From CAWGMT01 sp963823675 (GTDB lineage Bacteria > Planctomycetota > Planctomycetia > Isosphaerales > Isosphaeraceae), in assembly GCA_963823675.1 (NCBI GenBank), contig CAWGMT010000009.1:248001-312000 (forward strand): DNA of 64,000 bases. The letters run 5' to 3'. Within the stretch, counting starts at the first letter, position 1, and every line of letters begins with the position of its first letter. Below are positions 18,239 to 27,389 of the stretch, piece by piece. The notes beneath the pieces are model-generated. The model made no database searches. It was not told where the DNA came from and saw nothing but the letters and a program-made list of their open reading frames with translations. The translations under genes and the position numbers were made by a program.

Positions 18239-19320
18239 ATGGGATTATTAGCGGAATGCCTGATTTTGCTGGCGGTGTTCGGGCCCGATCAACCGATCCG
18301 GACCTTCGCGGGTACCGGCGAGGCCGGCGATGGCGGCGACGGCGGCCCGGCGGCCAATGCCCGACTGAATATGCCATTCGACGTCGCTCTTGATTCTCAA
18401 GGCGATATGTATGTATCCGACACCTTCAACCACCGCGTCCGGCGGATCGAGCAGAAGTCGGGAACAATCACGACGGTGGCCGGCAACGGCTCGGCCGGTT
18501 TCTCGGGAGATGGAGGCCCGGCCACGAAGGCCCAGCTCAACGAACCGTACGGCATCGTCCTGGGTGCCCGTGGCGACCTCTTCGTCGCCGACCGTCTCAA
18601 TCGCCGCGTGCGGCGCGTTGATGGCCGGACCGGGATCATCACCACGATTGCGGGTAACGGCACCAAGACTTCCAGCGGCGACGGCGGCCCGGCAACAGCA
18701 GCAGGGCTTATCGAGCCCAATGGAGTCGCCCTCGATCGCAGCGGACAAAACCTCTTCATCGCCGACGTCGCCGGCAACCGCGTACGCAAAGTCGAAATCG
18801 CGACCGCGCTTATCTCGACCTTTGCCGGAACTGGTCGGGCGCGGCACGATGGAAACGGACGGCCAGCCGCCGCGGCCTCGATCTGGGGCGCGCGCGCCGT
18901 CGAACATCGGGCCCGACGGCTCGGTCTACATCCTCGAGCGCGAAGGCAATACCCTCCGGGTCGTGAACCCGTCCACTGGCATGATCTCGACCATCGCCGG
19001 CACGGGCGCCAAGGGCTATTCCGGTGACGGCGGCCCGGCTCGTCTGGCCACATTCAATGGCCCCAAGGAACTCGCGGTCAACGCGAAGGGCAACATCTGG
19101 GTCGTCGATACGGAAAACCATGCGATCCGATTCATTGACACAGCGACCGGGCAGATCCGGACCGTCGCCGGCCAAGGACGGCCAGGGAGCGGCGGCGATG
19201 GAGGGCCCGCCACGAGCGCGACTCGACCGCCCGCACGGGGTCGCGGTCGGGCCTGATGGGCGATTCTGGATCGGAGACACTCATAACCATCGTGTCCGAA
19301 TGGTGGGGACTGACCGCTAA
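18239..19320 (+). CDS. NHL-repeat beta-propeller protein (two frameshifts)
   Basis: A short hydrophobic start (MGLLAECLILLAVFGPDQP) leads into about six NHL repeats, each with the pattern GDGGPA...L..P.G.A.D..G...V.D..N.RVR..., for example TIAGNGTKTSSGDGGPATAA. NHL propellers are extracytoplasmic or periplasmic binding scaffolds. The frame changes near 18893 (ASIWG then RAPSNIGPDGSVYILE) and near 19215 (GPATSA then RLDRPHGVAVGPDG), after which the final repeat WIGDTHNHRVRMVGTDR ends at 19320. Joining the three frames gives about 360 residues, a sensible length. Both breaks fall within repeats that read perfectly once rejoined. Confidence 0.8.
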
Positions 19321-19387
19321 GACCACCTGAAACCGGCTGGCAGCCCAGCCAGGAACCATTACAAGAAACAACGGAGCACGCAATTCG

Positions 19388-20416
19388 ATGGCCGTGCAAC
19401 CAAGACCCGCCAACTCGGCTCACAGCCCGCGTTTCACTGACATTCCGCCGTTCGAGCCGCATCCGTGGTTTCGAGGCAGACATGCTCAAACGATCCTGGG
19501 TCGATATTGGGGATGGCCCGGCCGAAATTTGCCGGCGGCCACGGTCGAAATCGCGCTTCCGGACGGAGACCGGCTCGTCGTACTGGATTCGGCTCCGGAT
19601 GGGTGGGGGGCGCCGCGACCGGCCGCCGTCATCGTCCACGGACTGGCCGGGGACGCGGAAGCAGCCTACGTTTTGCGACTTGCCTGGCGGCTTCTGCGCA
19701 GCGGCGTGCGGGTGGTCCGGGTCAACCTGCGCGGCGCGGGCGCGGGTTTTGGGCTCGCGCGCGGCATCTATCACGCAGGACGAAGCGACGATTTGCGGGC
19801 GGTCATGAAATGGCTGGCAGCACAAGTCGAGGCTTCTCCGATCGCGCTGGTCGGTTTCTCACTGGGGGCCAACCTGGCTCTCAAGCTGGCCGCCGAATCC
19901 GCCGCTCTGCCCGTCCCGAACTTCGACTGCGTCATCGCGGCCAATCCACCCCTGGACCTGGCCGTCTGTGCCCGAGAGATCGAGCGCCCGGAGAACAGGA
20001 TCTACGACTGGAACTTTGTCCGATGGCTGCGGGCGATGGTCGAGCGCCTTCACAAACGCTTTCCGGACCTGGGGCCGGCGCACCTGGACGGCGTGAGGAC
20101 GCTCTACGATTTCGATGACCGCTACACGGCGCCACGGAACAACTTCGGCAATGCGGCCAACTACTACGCGAAATGCAGTGTCGATGCCGTACTCGCGAGA
20201 ATTCCCCAGCCCGGTCTGATCGTACACGCGCAGGACGATCCGTTTGTCCCACTCGATGCCTTCGTGCGGGCCGAGCGACCACGCCACCTCGGCCTCGAGC
20301 TGATTGGAGGCGGGGGCCACCTGGGTTACTTGAGCCGCAACCGCTGGCTGGGCGACCACCACTGGCTCGAAGCTCGACTCTGCGCCTGGCTGGTTGCGCG
20401 GTGGGCCCTCACGTGA
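19388..20416 (+). CDS. YheT-family alpha/beta hydrolase
   Basis: A 342-residue protein of the YheT/ABHD esterase family. FRGRHAQTILGRYW near the N-terminus is the family signature; VIVHGLAGDAEAAYVLRLAW holds the oxyanion-side HG motif; GFSLGAN is the nucleophile elbow (Ser); HAQDDPFVP carries the acid and GGGGHLGYL the catalytic His. These are cytoplasmic serine hydrolases acting on esters or lipids. The frame is intact. It stands alone between the NHL gene and a convergent gene. Confidence 0.88.
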   Translation: MAVQPRPANSAHSPRFTDIPPFEPHPWFRGRHAQTILGRYWGWPGRNLPAATVEIALPDGDRLVVLDSAPDGWGAPRPAAVIVHGLAGDAEAAYVLRLAWRLLRSGVRVVRVNLRGAGAGFGLARGIYHAGRSDDLRAVMKWLAAQVEASPIALVGFSLGANLALKLAAESAALPVPNFDCVIAANPPLDLAVCAREIERPENRIYDWNFVRWLRAMVERLHKRFPDLGPAHLDGVRTLYDFDDRYTAPRNNFGNAANYYAKCSVDAVLARIPQPGLIVHAQDDPFVPLDAFVRAERPRHLGLELIGGGGHLGYLSRNRWLGDHHWLEARLCAWLVARWALT

Positions 20417-20493
20417 TGGTCGTTGCTCATGCGGTCAATGCCACATGATCGCAAACCTCGAAGTCGAAAATCATCCAGGCCGTGATGACTACA

Positions 20494-21105
20494 TCAATGC
20501 CGCTCGCGCTTGGGAAGCTCACCGCGCAGGAAAGCGGCAAGCGCCTCGGGATCGTCAAGGTTTAACGTGAAGGGGACCCATTCGCCCGTCGATTCATCGA
20601 GCATGGCGGCTTCGGTTTGGCCGTGAAGGTCCATGTGCGGCTCGCACCAGATCAAGCGGTCGTCTTCGTTGGTAAAGCCATGGCCGTCCCACTGGCCGAT
20701 TCCGCCGACCGCGCCCCGAAGCGCGCCGCGGACGGCATACACCGCATCCTCTGCCTCGGGATGGTTGACGATCGCCTCGGGATATATCCGGATCGCGTAG
20801 ATCGCGCGGATGGTCTCGAGATAATCGGCGAGCCAGCGCACCGCGGACGGCGGACCGCCTGCCTCGAGACTGTCGATGAACTCGGCAACCTCCTCGGCAC
20901 CCAGGGTATCCGGAGCGACCGGGTTTCGCTCGACCGTCGCCCAGACTTCCTCGAGGTTTCCCAGGTTGGGACCGATGGCGAGATAGTTTCCCAGGAGACC
21001 GGGATGGTCGACTGACCAGATCGCAACGGCGGGAGCGGCTCGCTGCAGAGTCGCCAGGGGAATGTCCCGGTCGTTGATAGTCAGCAAGCGTAGGTAATCA
21101 CCCAT
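20494..21105 (-). CDS. Hypothetical protein, 203 residues
   Basis: An acidic soluble protein beginning MGDYLRLLTINDRDIPLATL. No recognisable domain; the pattern of Trp and His residues (IWCEPHMDLHGQ) and the even length suggest a folded cytoplasmic protein. Its ATG overlaps the stop of the truncated MFS gene upstream on the same strand by eight bases (ATGGGTGA arrangement), which suggests it was translated together with the transporter. Function unknown. Confidence 0.55.
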   Translation of the reverse strand: MGDYLRLLTINDRDIPLATLQRAAPAVAIWSVDHPGLLGNYLAIGPNLGNLEEVWATVERNPVAPDTLGAEEVAEFIDSLEAGGPPSAVRWLADYLETIRAIYAIRIYPEAIVNHPEAEDAVYAVRGALRGAVGGIGQWDGHGFTNEDDRLIWCEPHMDLHGQTEAAMLDESTGEWVPFTLNLDDPEALAAFLRGELPKRERH

Positions 21106-21583
21106 CGGCCGATTCCGTCACCAGATGTCCTACGCGAGCGACCGAACCTCGCAAAGATTCAGGTTGAAGCGACCGGTTGGCGCCGGTAACGCCGACCGCG
21201 TTCTCACTCGATATTGACGCCCGAAAGCCTCTCCAAAAATAAAGTAACACTGCCCCATCGATCACGCAAGGGATAAGGAACACCAGAACATCAGTGGCCG
21301 ACGACCGCCCGGCGATTTCCCCGGCCAGCACGTTGCCGAGAAGTGCCCCGAACCCCGATGTGCATACCATCTTCTCCGTGGCCATCCAGCGGTCGGCCAA
21401 CTGCCCAGCACCCAAGGGGATTACCGCCGACCCCAGCGCCAGGGTCGCGAAAATCCACCCCCGCGCCCGGCCGGATATGCCCAGGTCGGCCAGATGGACC
21501 GCCAGTAACGGCCAGAACGAACCCTGCACGCCGAACACGAGCGCCATCATGGCCGCCAGCTTCCATGGCTTCGGCGCGTTCAT
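21098..21583 (-). pseudogene. MFS transporter with large internal deletion
   Basis: From ATG 21583 the frame encodes MNAPKPWKLAAMMALVFGVQ, two or three transmembrane helices and the MFS loop motif GQLADRWMATEKMV, then jumps straight to CTSGFGALLGNVLAGEIAGR and a last pair of helices. An MFS carrier has about 12 helices; only about four or five are present in 162 residues. The text before the junction resembles TM1-3 and the text after it the last helices of nucleoside-permease-like MFS carriers, so the middle of the gene (several hundred residues) has been lost with the frame kept. It starts 20 bases after the AsmA-like stop. Confidence 0.65.
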
Positions 21584-21602
21584 GAGCACGTTGGCGAATT
21601 CC

Positions 21603-23825
21603 TTATTCACCCGACCCGTCCGTGTCGTTTTCCTTCCCGGCCCCACCAGGAGCAGGTTCGGCTTCGGGAGGCGGGGCTTGCGGCTGCCGGAACCCCTGGG
21701 ATCTGGGATTGAGATTCTTGGGCTTGGGAAGTGGCGTCGGAGTCATCGGCCGCGCGCGTGGCAAGAAATAATCGCTCAGGCCCTTGGCGGCCTTCCCTCT
21801 CAGCAGGCGCTCGAGGCCGCTCAATCCGGCACCCACCGTGTTCCCCACCAGGTCCATGCCCATGTCCGCCAGCCGATCCTTGAAACCCGCAGTGTCGATC
21901 TTGGGGCTCTGCATGGTCCCCCGGATGGGAATATCGACCCGCGCGTTCTGCAAGAATGGCGGCAGTACACCCGTGACCGGCGCCCTTCGATCCATGGCCA
22001 GCCGCGCAACCAGGTCGAGGTTCTTGTCGAAGTCGACCGATCCCTCCAGCGCGATCGATGCCAGCTTGGCCACGGGGATCACCAGGCCCTTCTGGTAGAC
22101 TTTGTGGTCTGCGATCTCGATCGAGATCGAGTCGCGGAGAGTGAGCAACGGCTTGTCTTGCTTGCCGAAAACGACCAGCAACCGCTCGGCGAGCCGTCCG
22201 GGCATGAACCGGACATCGTCGAAGGCCACCTCACCCAGGATCCGCGCCTCCGCCGCGCCGGGCGCCATGATGGGAAACACGGCTTCTCTGAGCTTCGCCG
22301 AGATCCGTCCCCGCACGCGAGTCGCTCCGTCGAGAATTGGGGCGGCATAGGAAAGCACGCGATGAGACACATCGTCGTTGATGACCGCTCCCTCCAAGGA
22401 CGAGGAATTTCCCATCCTCAGCCACCTGTTGCCGTTCTGGTCCAGCGCCAGCTCGGGCTCGAGGTGCAGGACACCCTGATTGAGCGTGGCTTCGATCGGG
22501 TCGATCCGGATTTTACCGTTCTCCGCCCTGACGACCAAGGCCGAATGGCCAAGTCGCATGCCGAACACATCGAGCTCGTCGATCTGAATTCCCAGATCGC
22601 CGCTCAACGTTTCCAGAGCGTCGTCGAATTTCGAGCTCGCGATCGATCCCGAAACTCGCCACGAGCTCACCTGGCCGGCGATCCGTGCATCGGGCTCGAC
22701 CTCCCTGGCCAGAAGCGCCGATAAGCCACGCCAATCGGGGTTCAGTGTACCTTTGAGATCGAGCAGGGGCTTGCCGCCAAGATTCCGAATCGCCCCGTTC
22801 CCTTCCACCTGAGCGTAGGGAAGCTTGACCGCCACCTTGTTTAAATCGAGTCGGTCGGAGCGTGGATCATAAACGCTTCCCTCGGCCCGGAGCGAGCCCA
22901 GCGACGTCTCCAGCGCGAGCCGATTCACCAGCCAACGCGATTTCGCGCCCTTCACATCCCAGCCGGCGCTTACGGCGTCGAGCCGGATCGTCTCGGCGCG
23001 ACCAGGCGCGGTCAACTCGAGATGGTTGAGCCTGGTATCGCCTCTTGCCAGCCACAGGCCCGATTGAAGCTGCGCATCGACAACCCCGTCGAGCACGCCC
23101 CGGCATTTGAGGCCCAAGCCGTCGTTCGCCACGGCCAAGGGCCATGCACTTCCCCTGAGTGTCACGTTCGTGTCATGCCGACCTGAGGCGTCGATGCGCG
23201 CCCTGCTGTAGCTTCCCTCGATCTCCAGGCGGCCCGACTGCCGCGGCGTCTCGTCCGGCGCCATCGAGATTTTCCAGGAAATCGGCTCGTGGCCTCGTCC
23301 CATGTCGATGCGGACATCCAGGTGGTCGGCCATAAATGGCTCGCCCAGCAACCGATCGCGCAGTCGAACGTGGCTGTTTTCCAGATGGATCAGGATCTGA
23401 TGCTGGGGATGTTCCGGCACAAGCGGCTTGAGAGTCTCGTGCAGGTCGATCGTGCCATCGGGGCGCCGCTCGATGTCGAGCTTGGCACCGGTGAGGTCGA
23501 CGTGGGCGATCTCCGGCCGCGTCACCAGCATCTGCCAAAGGCCCCACTCGAACGTCAATCTGGGAGCGACCAGCACCGCATCGCCGTCGGCATCGCGGAG
23601 TGTGACATCGCGAACCTCGGTCGGCCGGAACCACGAAAGCCGGATCGGGCTGAATTCCACCGAGCCCGGCGCCAGGACCAGATTCGCATAAGCGGCCAGC
23701 CTGCGCTGGACGGCCGGCAGCTCCGCGATCCACGGCAAACCCACCGCCGCCCCGCCCAGGAGGAGCGACAGAACCACGAGCGCCGGCCCAAAGCGGCGCA
23801 TCCGACGTCGTGCATCAGTCGTCAT
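21603..23825 (-). CDS. AsmA-like envelope protein
   Basis: From ATG 23825 (MTTDARRRMRRFGPALVVLS) the protein has one N-terminal transmembrane helix (about residues 12-35) followed by about 650 residues of repeating beta-strand segments in the style of AsmA/YhdP/TamB proteins: PTEVRDVTLRDADGDAVLV and ISIEIADHKVYQKGLVIPVA. The tail is Pro/Ala/Glu-rich. Such proteins bridge the envelope and are linked to lipid transport and outer-membrane homeostasis. I prefer ATG 23825 over the upstream start at 23873 because it puts the charged RRRMRR just before the helix. The frame is intact. Confidence 0.75.
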   Translation of the reverse strand: MTTDARRRMRRFGPALVVLSLLLGGAAVGLPWIAELPAVQRRLAAYANLVLAPGSVEFSPIRLSWFRPTEVRDVTLRDADGDAVLVAPRLTFEWGLWQMLVTRPEIAHVDLTGAKLDIERRPDGTIDLHETLKPLVPEHPQHQILIHLENSHVRLRDRLLGEPFMADHLDVRIDMGRGHEPISWKISMAPDETPRQSGRLEIEGSYSRARIDASGRHDTNVTLRGSAWPLAVANDGLGLKCRGVLDGVVDAQLQSGLWLARGDTRLNHLELTAPGRAETIRLDAVSAGWDVKGAKSRWLVNRLALETSLGSLRAEGSVYDPRSDRLDLNKVAVKLPYAQVEGNGAIRNLGGKPLLDLKGTLNPDWRGLSALLAREVEPDARIAGQVSSWRVSGSIASSKFDDALETLSGDLGIQIDELDVFGMRLGHSALVVRAENGKIRIDPIEATLNQGVLHLEPELALDQNGNRWLRMGNSSSLEGAVINDDVSHRVLSYAAPILDGATRVRGRISAKLREAVFPIMAPGAAEARILGEVAFDDVRFMPGRLAERLLVVFGKQDKPLLTLRDSISIEIADHKVYQKGLVIPVAKLASIALEGSVDFDKNLDLVARLAMDRRAPVTGVLPPFLQNARVDIPIRGTMQSPKIDTAGFKDRLADMGMDLVGNTVGAGLSGLERLLRGKAAKGLSDYFLPRARPMTPTPLPKPKNLNPRSQGFRQPQAPPPEAEPAPGGAGKENDTDGSGE

Positions 23826-24126
23826 TGCGACGGAATTTCCTTTCGCCCTATCCTGGCAATGGTGCGTCGCCACGGAGTTCCGGTCGATCCCATCCCAGTA
23901 GTTCGTTTCGTGCGAGGATTGATTCTGATTATCTTACCTCAATATCCGGGCAAGCAACAAACGGGCACTTGGCCGGAAGTTCGACCCAGCGGCAACAAGC
24001 GCTCCCGGTTGCACCGGCCATCGGCTTCTGGCATGTTAGGCACTCTCGATCGTTGGCATTCCGGCCGGCGACCGGCAATGGTTCGCATTCATCGTCCTCC
24101 CGTGTCGAGGGGCATGGCCGCCGCCC
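23826..24126. other. Intergenic region between divergent genes
   Basis: A 301-base divergent intergenic region separating the AsmA-like gene (leftward) and an MFS gene (rightward). It is less GC-rich around 23920-23945. It presumably holds two promoters, but no consensus box or operator repeat could be identified with confidence. Confidence 0.4.
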
Positions 24127-25608
24127 ATGGCGAATCCGATTGATAGTCGAGACGCAGCAAGCTGGACGAACGGCTCACGCGCCGATGCCTGGGCCTGGGG
24201 CCTCTGCTGGCTCATGTTCGCCTCGACGGTGCTCAACTACATGGACCGGCAAACGATCGCCCTGGTCCGGCCGCAGATTCGCGAGGCTTTCGCCATCAAG
24301 ACCGATGAAGACTTCGGCTGGATCATCGCGGTGTTCGGCATGATCTACGCCCTGCTCCAGGTCCCGGCCGGCTACCTGGTCGACCGCTGGGACCTGCGCT
24401 GGTCCTACGCCGCCGCGGTGATCTGGTGGTCGCTCGCGGCGATGGCCACGGCCCTGGTGCCCAGCCTGGGCCTCTTTGTCGCCTGCCGCGCCCTTCTGGG
24501 AGTCGGCGAATCATTCAACTGGCCCTGCGCGCTTCGGGTTACGGGCCGCGTGCTGCCGCCCGCCGAACGCAGCCTCGGAAACGGGATCTTCAACTCCGGA
24601 GCGGCCGTCGGCGCCGTCGTGACGCCGCTTTTCGCCACCAGGCTCACGGTGGCGTACGGCTGGCGGGCCGCGTTTCTCGTGCCCGGCGCGATGGGGCTCA
24701 TCTGGGTGGCGGCATGGCTCGTGCTCGTCAAGGGCCGGCATCGCGCGCTCCTGGCCCGGCGGCCGTCCCAGGGAATTCCCCATGCCAAGACCGACACGCG
24801 GCAACCCGGCCTATCCGCCGGCGTCCGGATTGCCTTCGCCCTCGTCCTGCTCGCAAGCGTCGCCACGGGGTTGTCGGCCTTCCGGTACGGTCCTCTTGCC
24901 GTCTGGATCGGCATCGCGCTGGGGATGATCGGCACGCTCCTGGCCGCCGGCGCCTTTCCTCGCGACCAGCTCGCCGGCGCGGCCTGGGCGAGCAGTCTGG
25001 GCGAGATCGTCCGCGAACAGCGGTTCTGGATCATGGCGCTCGTCTCGATCACGATCAATATATGCTGGCACTTTCTTGTCAACTGGGTCCCGACCTATTT
25101 CAAGGACGAGCGCCACCTCGATTACGCGGCCAGCAATTTCTTGAGCGCCATCCCGTTCCTGGCCGCCGCCGCCGGGAATGTGGCAGGCGGCTGGCTCGCC
25201 GGCCGCCTGGTTGCACTCGGTTTCAGCGCGGTGCGTGCCCGCCAGGCGGTGCTGGTCCTGTGCATCATCTTGATCCAGGCCGGTATCGGCGTGGCCTTCG
25301 CGGGCGACAGCACGACCGCCGTCGTCCTGATCTCGATCATGGCAGCCGGAACCGCAGCCTTCATGGCCAACTATTTCGCATTCGCCCAGGAAGTTTCGCC
25401 ACAGCATACAGGGTTGATCGTGGGGTATCTGGGAGGACTAGGCAATCTCTTCGTGGCTGGCTTTCAGCCGTTCGCTGGCAAAGTGAAAGATGTCACCGGG
25501 AGCTTTTCGCTCATTTTCTGGCTCGTGGCGCTTCTGCCCGTGATTGGGTTAGCGGCCCTGTTCCTTGGCTGGGATCACCGGGATCGATTGGCACACGAGG
25601 ACAGTTGA
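24127..25608 (+). CDS. MFS transporter, anion:cation symporter (ExuT/sugar-acid) type
   Basis: A 493-residue protein with about 12 hydrophobic helices. The first helix region WGLCWLMFASTVLNYMDRQT carries the N-Y-x-D-R motif typical of the ACS family, which imports sugar acids and similar organic anions by proton symport. The cytoplasmic loop after TM2 is GYLVDRWDLRWSY, close to the usual MFS motif. A longer than usual central loop region (about residues 225-290) contains two extra hydrophobic segments. The frame is intact. It is not next to a catabolic gene cluster, so the substrate is undetermined. Confidence 0.85.
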   Translation: MANPIDSRDAASWTNGSRADAWAWGLCWLMFASTVLNYMDRQTIALVRPQIREAFAIKTDEDFGWIIAVFGMIYALLQVPAGYLVDRWDLRWSYAAAVIWWSLAAMATALVPSLGLFVACRALLGVGESFNWPCALRVTGRVLPPAERSLGNGIFNSGAAVGAVVTPLFATRLTVAYGWRAAFLVPGAMGLIWVAAWLVLVKGRHRALLARRPSQGIPHAKTDTRQPGLSAGVRIAFALVLLASVATGLSAFRYGPLAVWIGIALGMIGTLLAAGAFPRDQLAGAAWASSLGEIVREQRFWIMALVSITINICWHFLVNWVPTYFKDERHLDYAASNFLSAIPFLAAAAGNVAGGWLAGRLVALGFSAVRARQAVLVLCIILIQAGIGVAFAGDSTTAVVLISIMAAGTAAFMANYFAFAQEVSPQHTGLIVGYLGGLGNLFVAGFQPFAGKVKDVTGSFSLIFWLVALLPVIGLAALFLGWDHRDRLAHEDS

Positions 25609-25640
25609 ACGGTTGCGCGTTGCAGCCGTTGGTTGGAGGC

Positions 25641-25901
25641 TCATGCATTTGCCAGCAGGCGATCGTACTCATCGTGGGGTCCGATCCAGAACCAGACCAA
25701 TCCATCTGGAGCTTCGGCAGCCAAGGCCCGGTATCCAGCCGCGGCCCGGACCGACCAGAGCCGCCCGACCTTCTTGAGATGCAGGGATGGATGCCGCGGA
25801 TCCGCACGCAGCAGGGCGTAATGGCGATCGGCCGCCAGCTTCACCGCCTCGGGGAGCCGGGCATAACATCCCCAGAAGTCGGCCGTGGTGTGGTGATTCA
25901 C
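25641..25901 (-). CDS. RelE/ParE-like toxin
   Basis: An 86-residue basic protein, starting at GTG 25901, whose pattern SLHLKKVGRLWSVRAAAGYR, then a hydrophobic stretch and FWIGPHDEYDRLL fits the RelE/ParE toxin superfamily (beta-strand core ending in an H-x-x-Y segment). Its start overlaps the stop of the antitoxin gene by four bases (GTGA), the usual coupled arrangement. Likely acts as an mRNA interferase or gyrase poison; which of the two is not readable from sequence. Confidence 0.65.
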   Translation of the reverse strand: MNHHTTADFWGCYARLPEAVKLAADRHYALLRADPRHPSLHLKKVGRLWSVRAAAGYRALAAEAPDGLVWFWIGPHDEYDRLLANA

Positions 25902-26098
25902 AGTGGGCGAGTCCGCCCGGCCCGATGCTCCTCCATCGCCTTGTCGATCAAGGCGTCGAGTCGGCCGACCCGCTCGTCGCGCTCGATCTGCTCGTCCCAG
26001 AGCCGCTCGGCGAACTCCGCTAGCCAGGCCCGGATGCGGGCCACGTCATCGGCGGAGAGCTGCTCGATCGCGGCGGTGATCTCCTCGACTGTGCTCAT
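25898..26098 (-). CDS. Antitoxin partner of the RelE/ParE-like toxin
   Basis: From ATG 26098 the product MSTVEEITAAIEQLSADDVA is about 66 residues, mostly helical and charged, with a C-terminal Arg/Glu-rich tail (EEHRAGRTRPL). Small acidic or helical proteins of this kind commonly precede RelE/ParE toxins and neutralise them. I take the internal ATG at 26098 rather than the start at 26158, since the first 20 residues of the longer frame do not look like protein. The toxin gene follows with a four-base overlap. Confidence 0.6.
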   Translation of the reverse strand: MSTVEEITAAIEQLSADDVARIRAWLAEFAERLWDEQIERDERVGRLDALIDKAMEEHRAGRTRPL

Positions 26099-26205
26099 CG
26101 GTGACTCACGTTGAGCGGATGAATAGGGCCTCGTGTAGCGTAACACCCGCTCCCTCACGCCGGCAACCGGTCATTTGGTGTTGGACCGCCGCCTCGCGCC
26201 GAAGC

Positions 26206-26559
26206 TCAGCGGATCGGCCCGCCGAGGAACGCTCTGGAAGCACGGTAGCCGCCGCGATGGAACGTGGCCGCTGCACGCGCCAGGTTGAGCACCTCCGACT
26301 CATGGGTCGGTGGGCCGAGGATCATCTTCGCGTCGGAGATGCTCATACCCATCTGGACGCGCAGGACGGTCTGCTTCGTGACCTTCCCGTGTTGGGAACC
26401 GCACCCCCCTACGAAGGGAAGTAGGGTGGCCAGCGTTACTTGCCCTATTCGAAACGAACCGAGCAAGCGTACGTTGACTGGATCGAATTGCAATGAAGCG
26501 GTGACTGGCGGTCGCATGCCGAATAAACCGATCTGGACGATACTACGGATTCTTGTCAA
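26206..26559 (-). CDS. Putative BamE/SmpA-like small lipoprotein
   Basis: The frame holds a signal-peptide-like stretch followed by a lipobox-like VGGC and the segment VTKQTVLRVQMGMSISDAKM, then ILGPP. The G-M-x-x-x-x-A/V-x-x-I-L-G-x-P pattern is that of the BamE/SmpA fold found in outer-membrane assembly lipoproteins. The C-terminal part after HESEVLNLARA does not look like the rest of that fold, so the end may be truncated or frameshifted. The start is uncertain, since ATG 26559 and ATG 26517 both give a long leader. Tentative. Confidence 0.4.
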   Translation of the reverse strand: MTRIRSIVQIGLFGMRPPVTASLQFDPVNVRLLGSFRIGQVTLATLLPFVGGCGSQHGKVTKQTVLRVQMGMSISDAKMILGPPTHESEVLNLARAAATFHRGGYRASRAFLGGPIR

Positions 26560-26676
26560 AATGCCCGAACATTTCTGTCTTCCCGCGATGGATGCTCATC
26601 TCCTGCGATCACGCCGCCCTCTCCCGCGTTGGAAGAGGGAGAAGCTTCCTTTCGTATGGCAAGGTGGACAGTGAAA

Positions 26677-26928
26677 ATGCGCCGATTCTCCACGCACGCG
26701 CTCATCTGGGGCGCGCTCGGGTTTTCGCTGGCTGGCTGCGAGCCTCATGAGTCATGGCTTCGCCACAAGGATGACGACACGGCGAGCTCGAGTAAGGACG
26801 CCACCAAGATTCCGGCCGTAGATGCCGATGCGAAGAACCCCCAGCCGTTCTTCAAGAACGACCGGCTCCTGGGCGGCTGGAGCTCCGAGGCGCGCGCGAT
26901 CGAGCGAGACCTTGGCGTCAACAATTAG
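26677..26928 (+). CDS. Small lipoprotein of unknown function
   Basis: From ATG 26677 the product MRRFSTHALIWGALGFSLAG is followed directly by Cys, giving a clean type-II signal peptide (L-A-G-C lipobox). The mature part is about 62 residues, charged and low in complexity (KDDDTASSSKDATK). AAGGTGG lies about ten bases upstream as a ribosome site. Short lipoproteins like this are abundant in planctomycetes; no function is assigned. The frame ends where heptamer repeats begin. Confidence 0.6.
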   Translation: MRRFSTHALIWGALGFSLAGCEPHESWLRHKDDDTASSSKDATKIPAVDADAKNPQPFFKNDRLLGGWSSEARAIERDLGVNN

Positions 26929-26930
26929 CA

Positions 26931-27006
26931 ATTTGTCCTTTGTCCTTGCTCCGTTGTCCGTTGTTCGCTTCGCTTACTTCTCCCTCGTCAGTTGTCAGTT
27001 GTTCGC
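26931..27006. repeat. Heptamer repeats, left arm (complement of the ACAACTG array)
   Basis: Contains successive near-heptamers such as tgtcctt, tgtccgt and tcagttgtcagttgttcg, which are the reverse complement of units in the array at 27286-27379. The two arrays therefore form a long inverted pair around about 280 bases of spacer. Confidence 0.75.
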
Positions 27007-27153
27007 CTCGCGGATACCATCGTCCAGCGGTGAGCAACCTGGCTCTGACGCAGAAGACCCGACGCCGAATCGCGAGGCATTGATGCCGGAAAGGGCGACC
27101 GGCGGGCGGAAATCCACCCGAAAACACCTGCAACGCGCAGGCCGAATCCTACG

Positions 27154-27218
27154 AGCCCGACGCGCCAGCGAGTGAATTCCGGTAGGGGCCAGCCACTCAC
27201 TCGCTGGCGCTTCGGGCT
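27154..27218. repeat. Long imperfect palindrome (REP-like)
   Basis: Arm agcccgacgcgccagcgagt (27154-27175 in full, 22 bases) pairs with tcactcgctggcgcttcggg (27197-27218 in full) with a single mismatch, around a 21-base loop. It lies midway between the two heptamer arrays. The palindrome is of the kind scattered through planctomycete intergenic regions. Confidence 0.75.
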
Positions 27219-27285
27219 TATATGGCCAGGACTCTCGTCATGCGTGAGAGAATTCCTGCCGTTCGCCTGAAGGACCAAGAACCAA

Positions 27286-27379
27286 GCACCAAGGACAACG
27301 GACAACTGACAACTGACAACTGACAACTGACAACTGACAACGGACAACTGACAACTGACAACTGACAACTGACAACGGA
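27286..27379. repeat. Tandem heptamer array ACAACTG/ACAACGG
   Basis: About twelve consecutive seven-base units acaactg, with a few acaacgg variants, from 27292 to 27379. The array ends ten bases before the yraN start codon, so it occupies the region where a ribosome site would be expected. Confidence 0.9.
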
Positions 27380-27389
27380 CCAGCACCAC

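Noticed and set aside
27286..27379. Possible CRISPR array
   Set aside because: The units are contiguous heptamers without spacers and there are no cas genes in the window.
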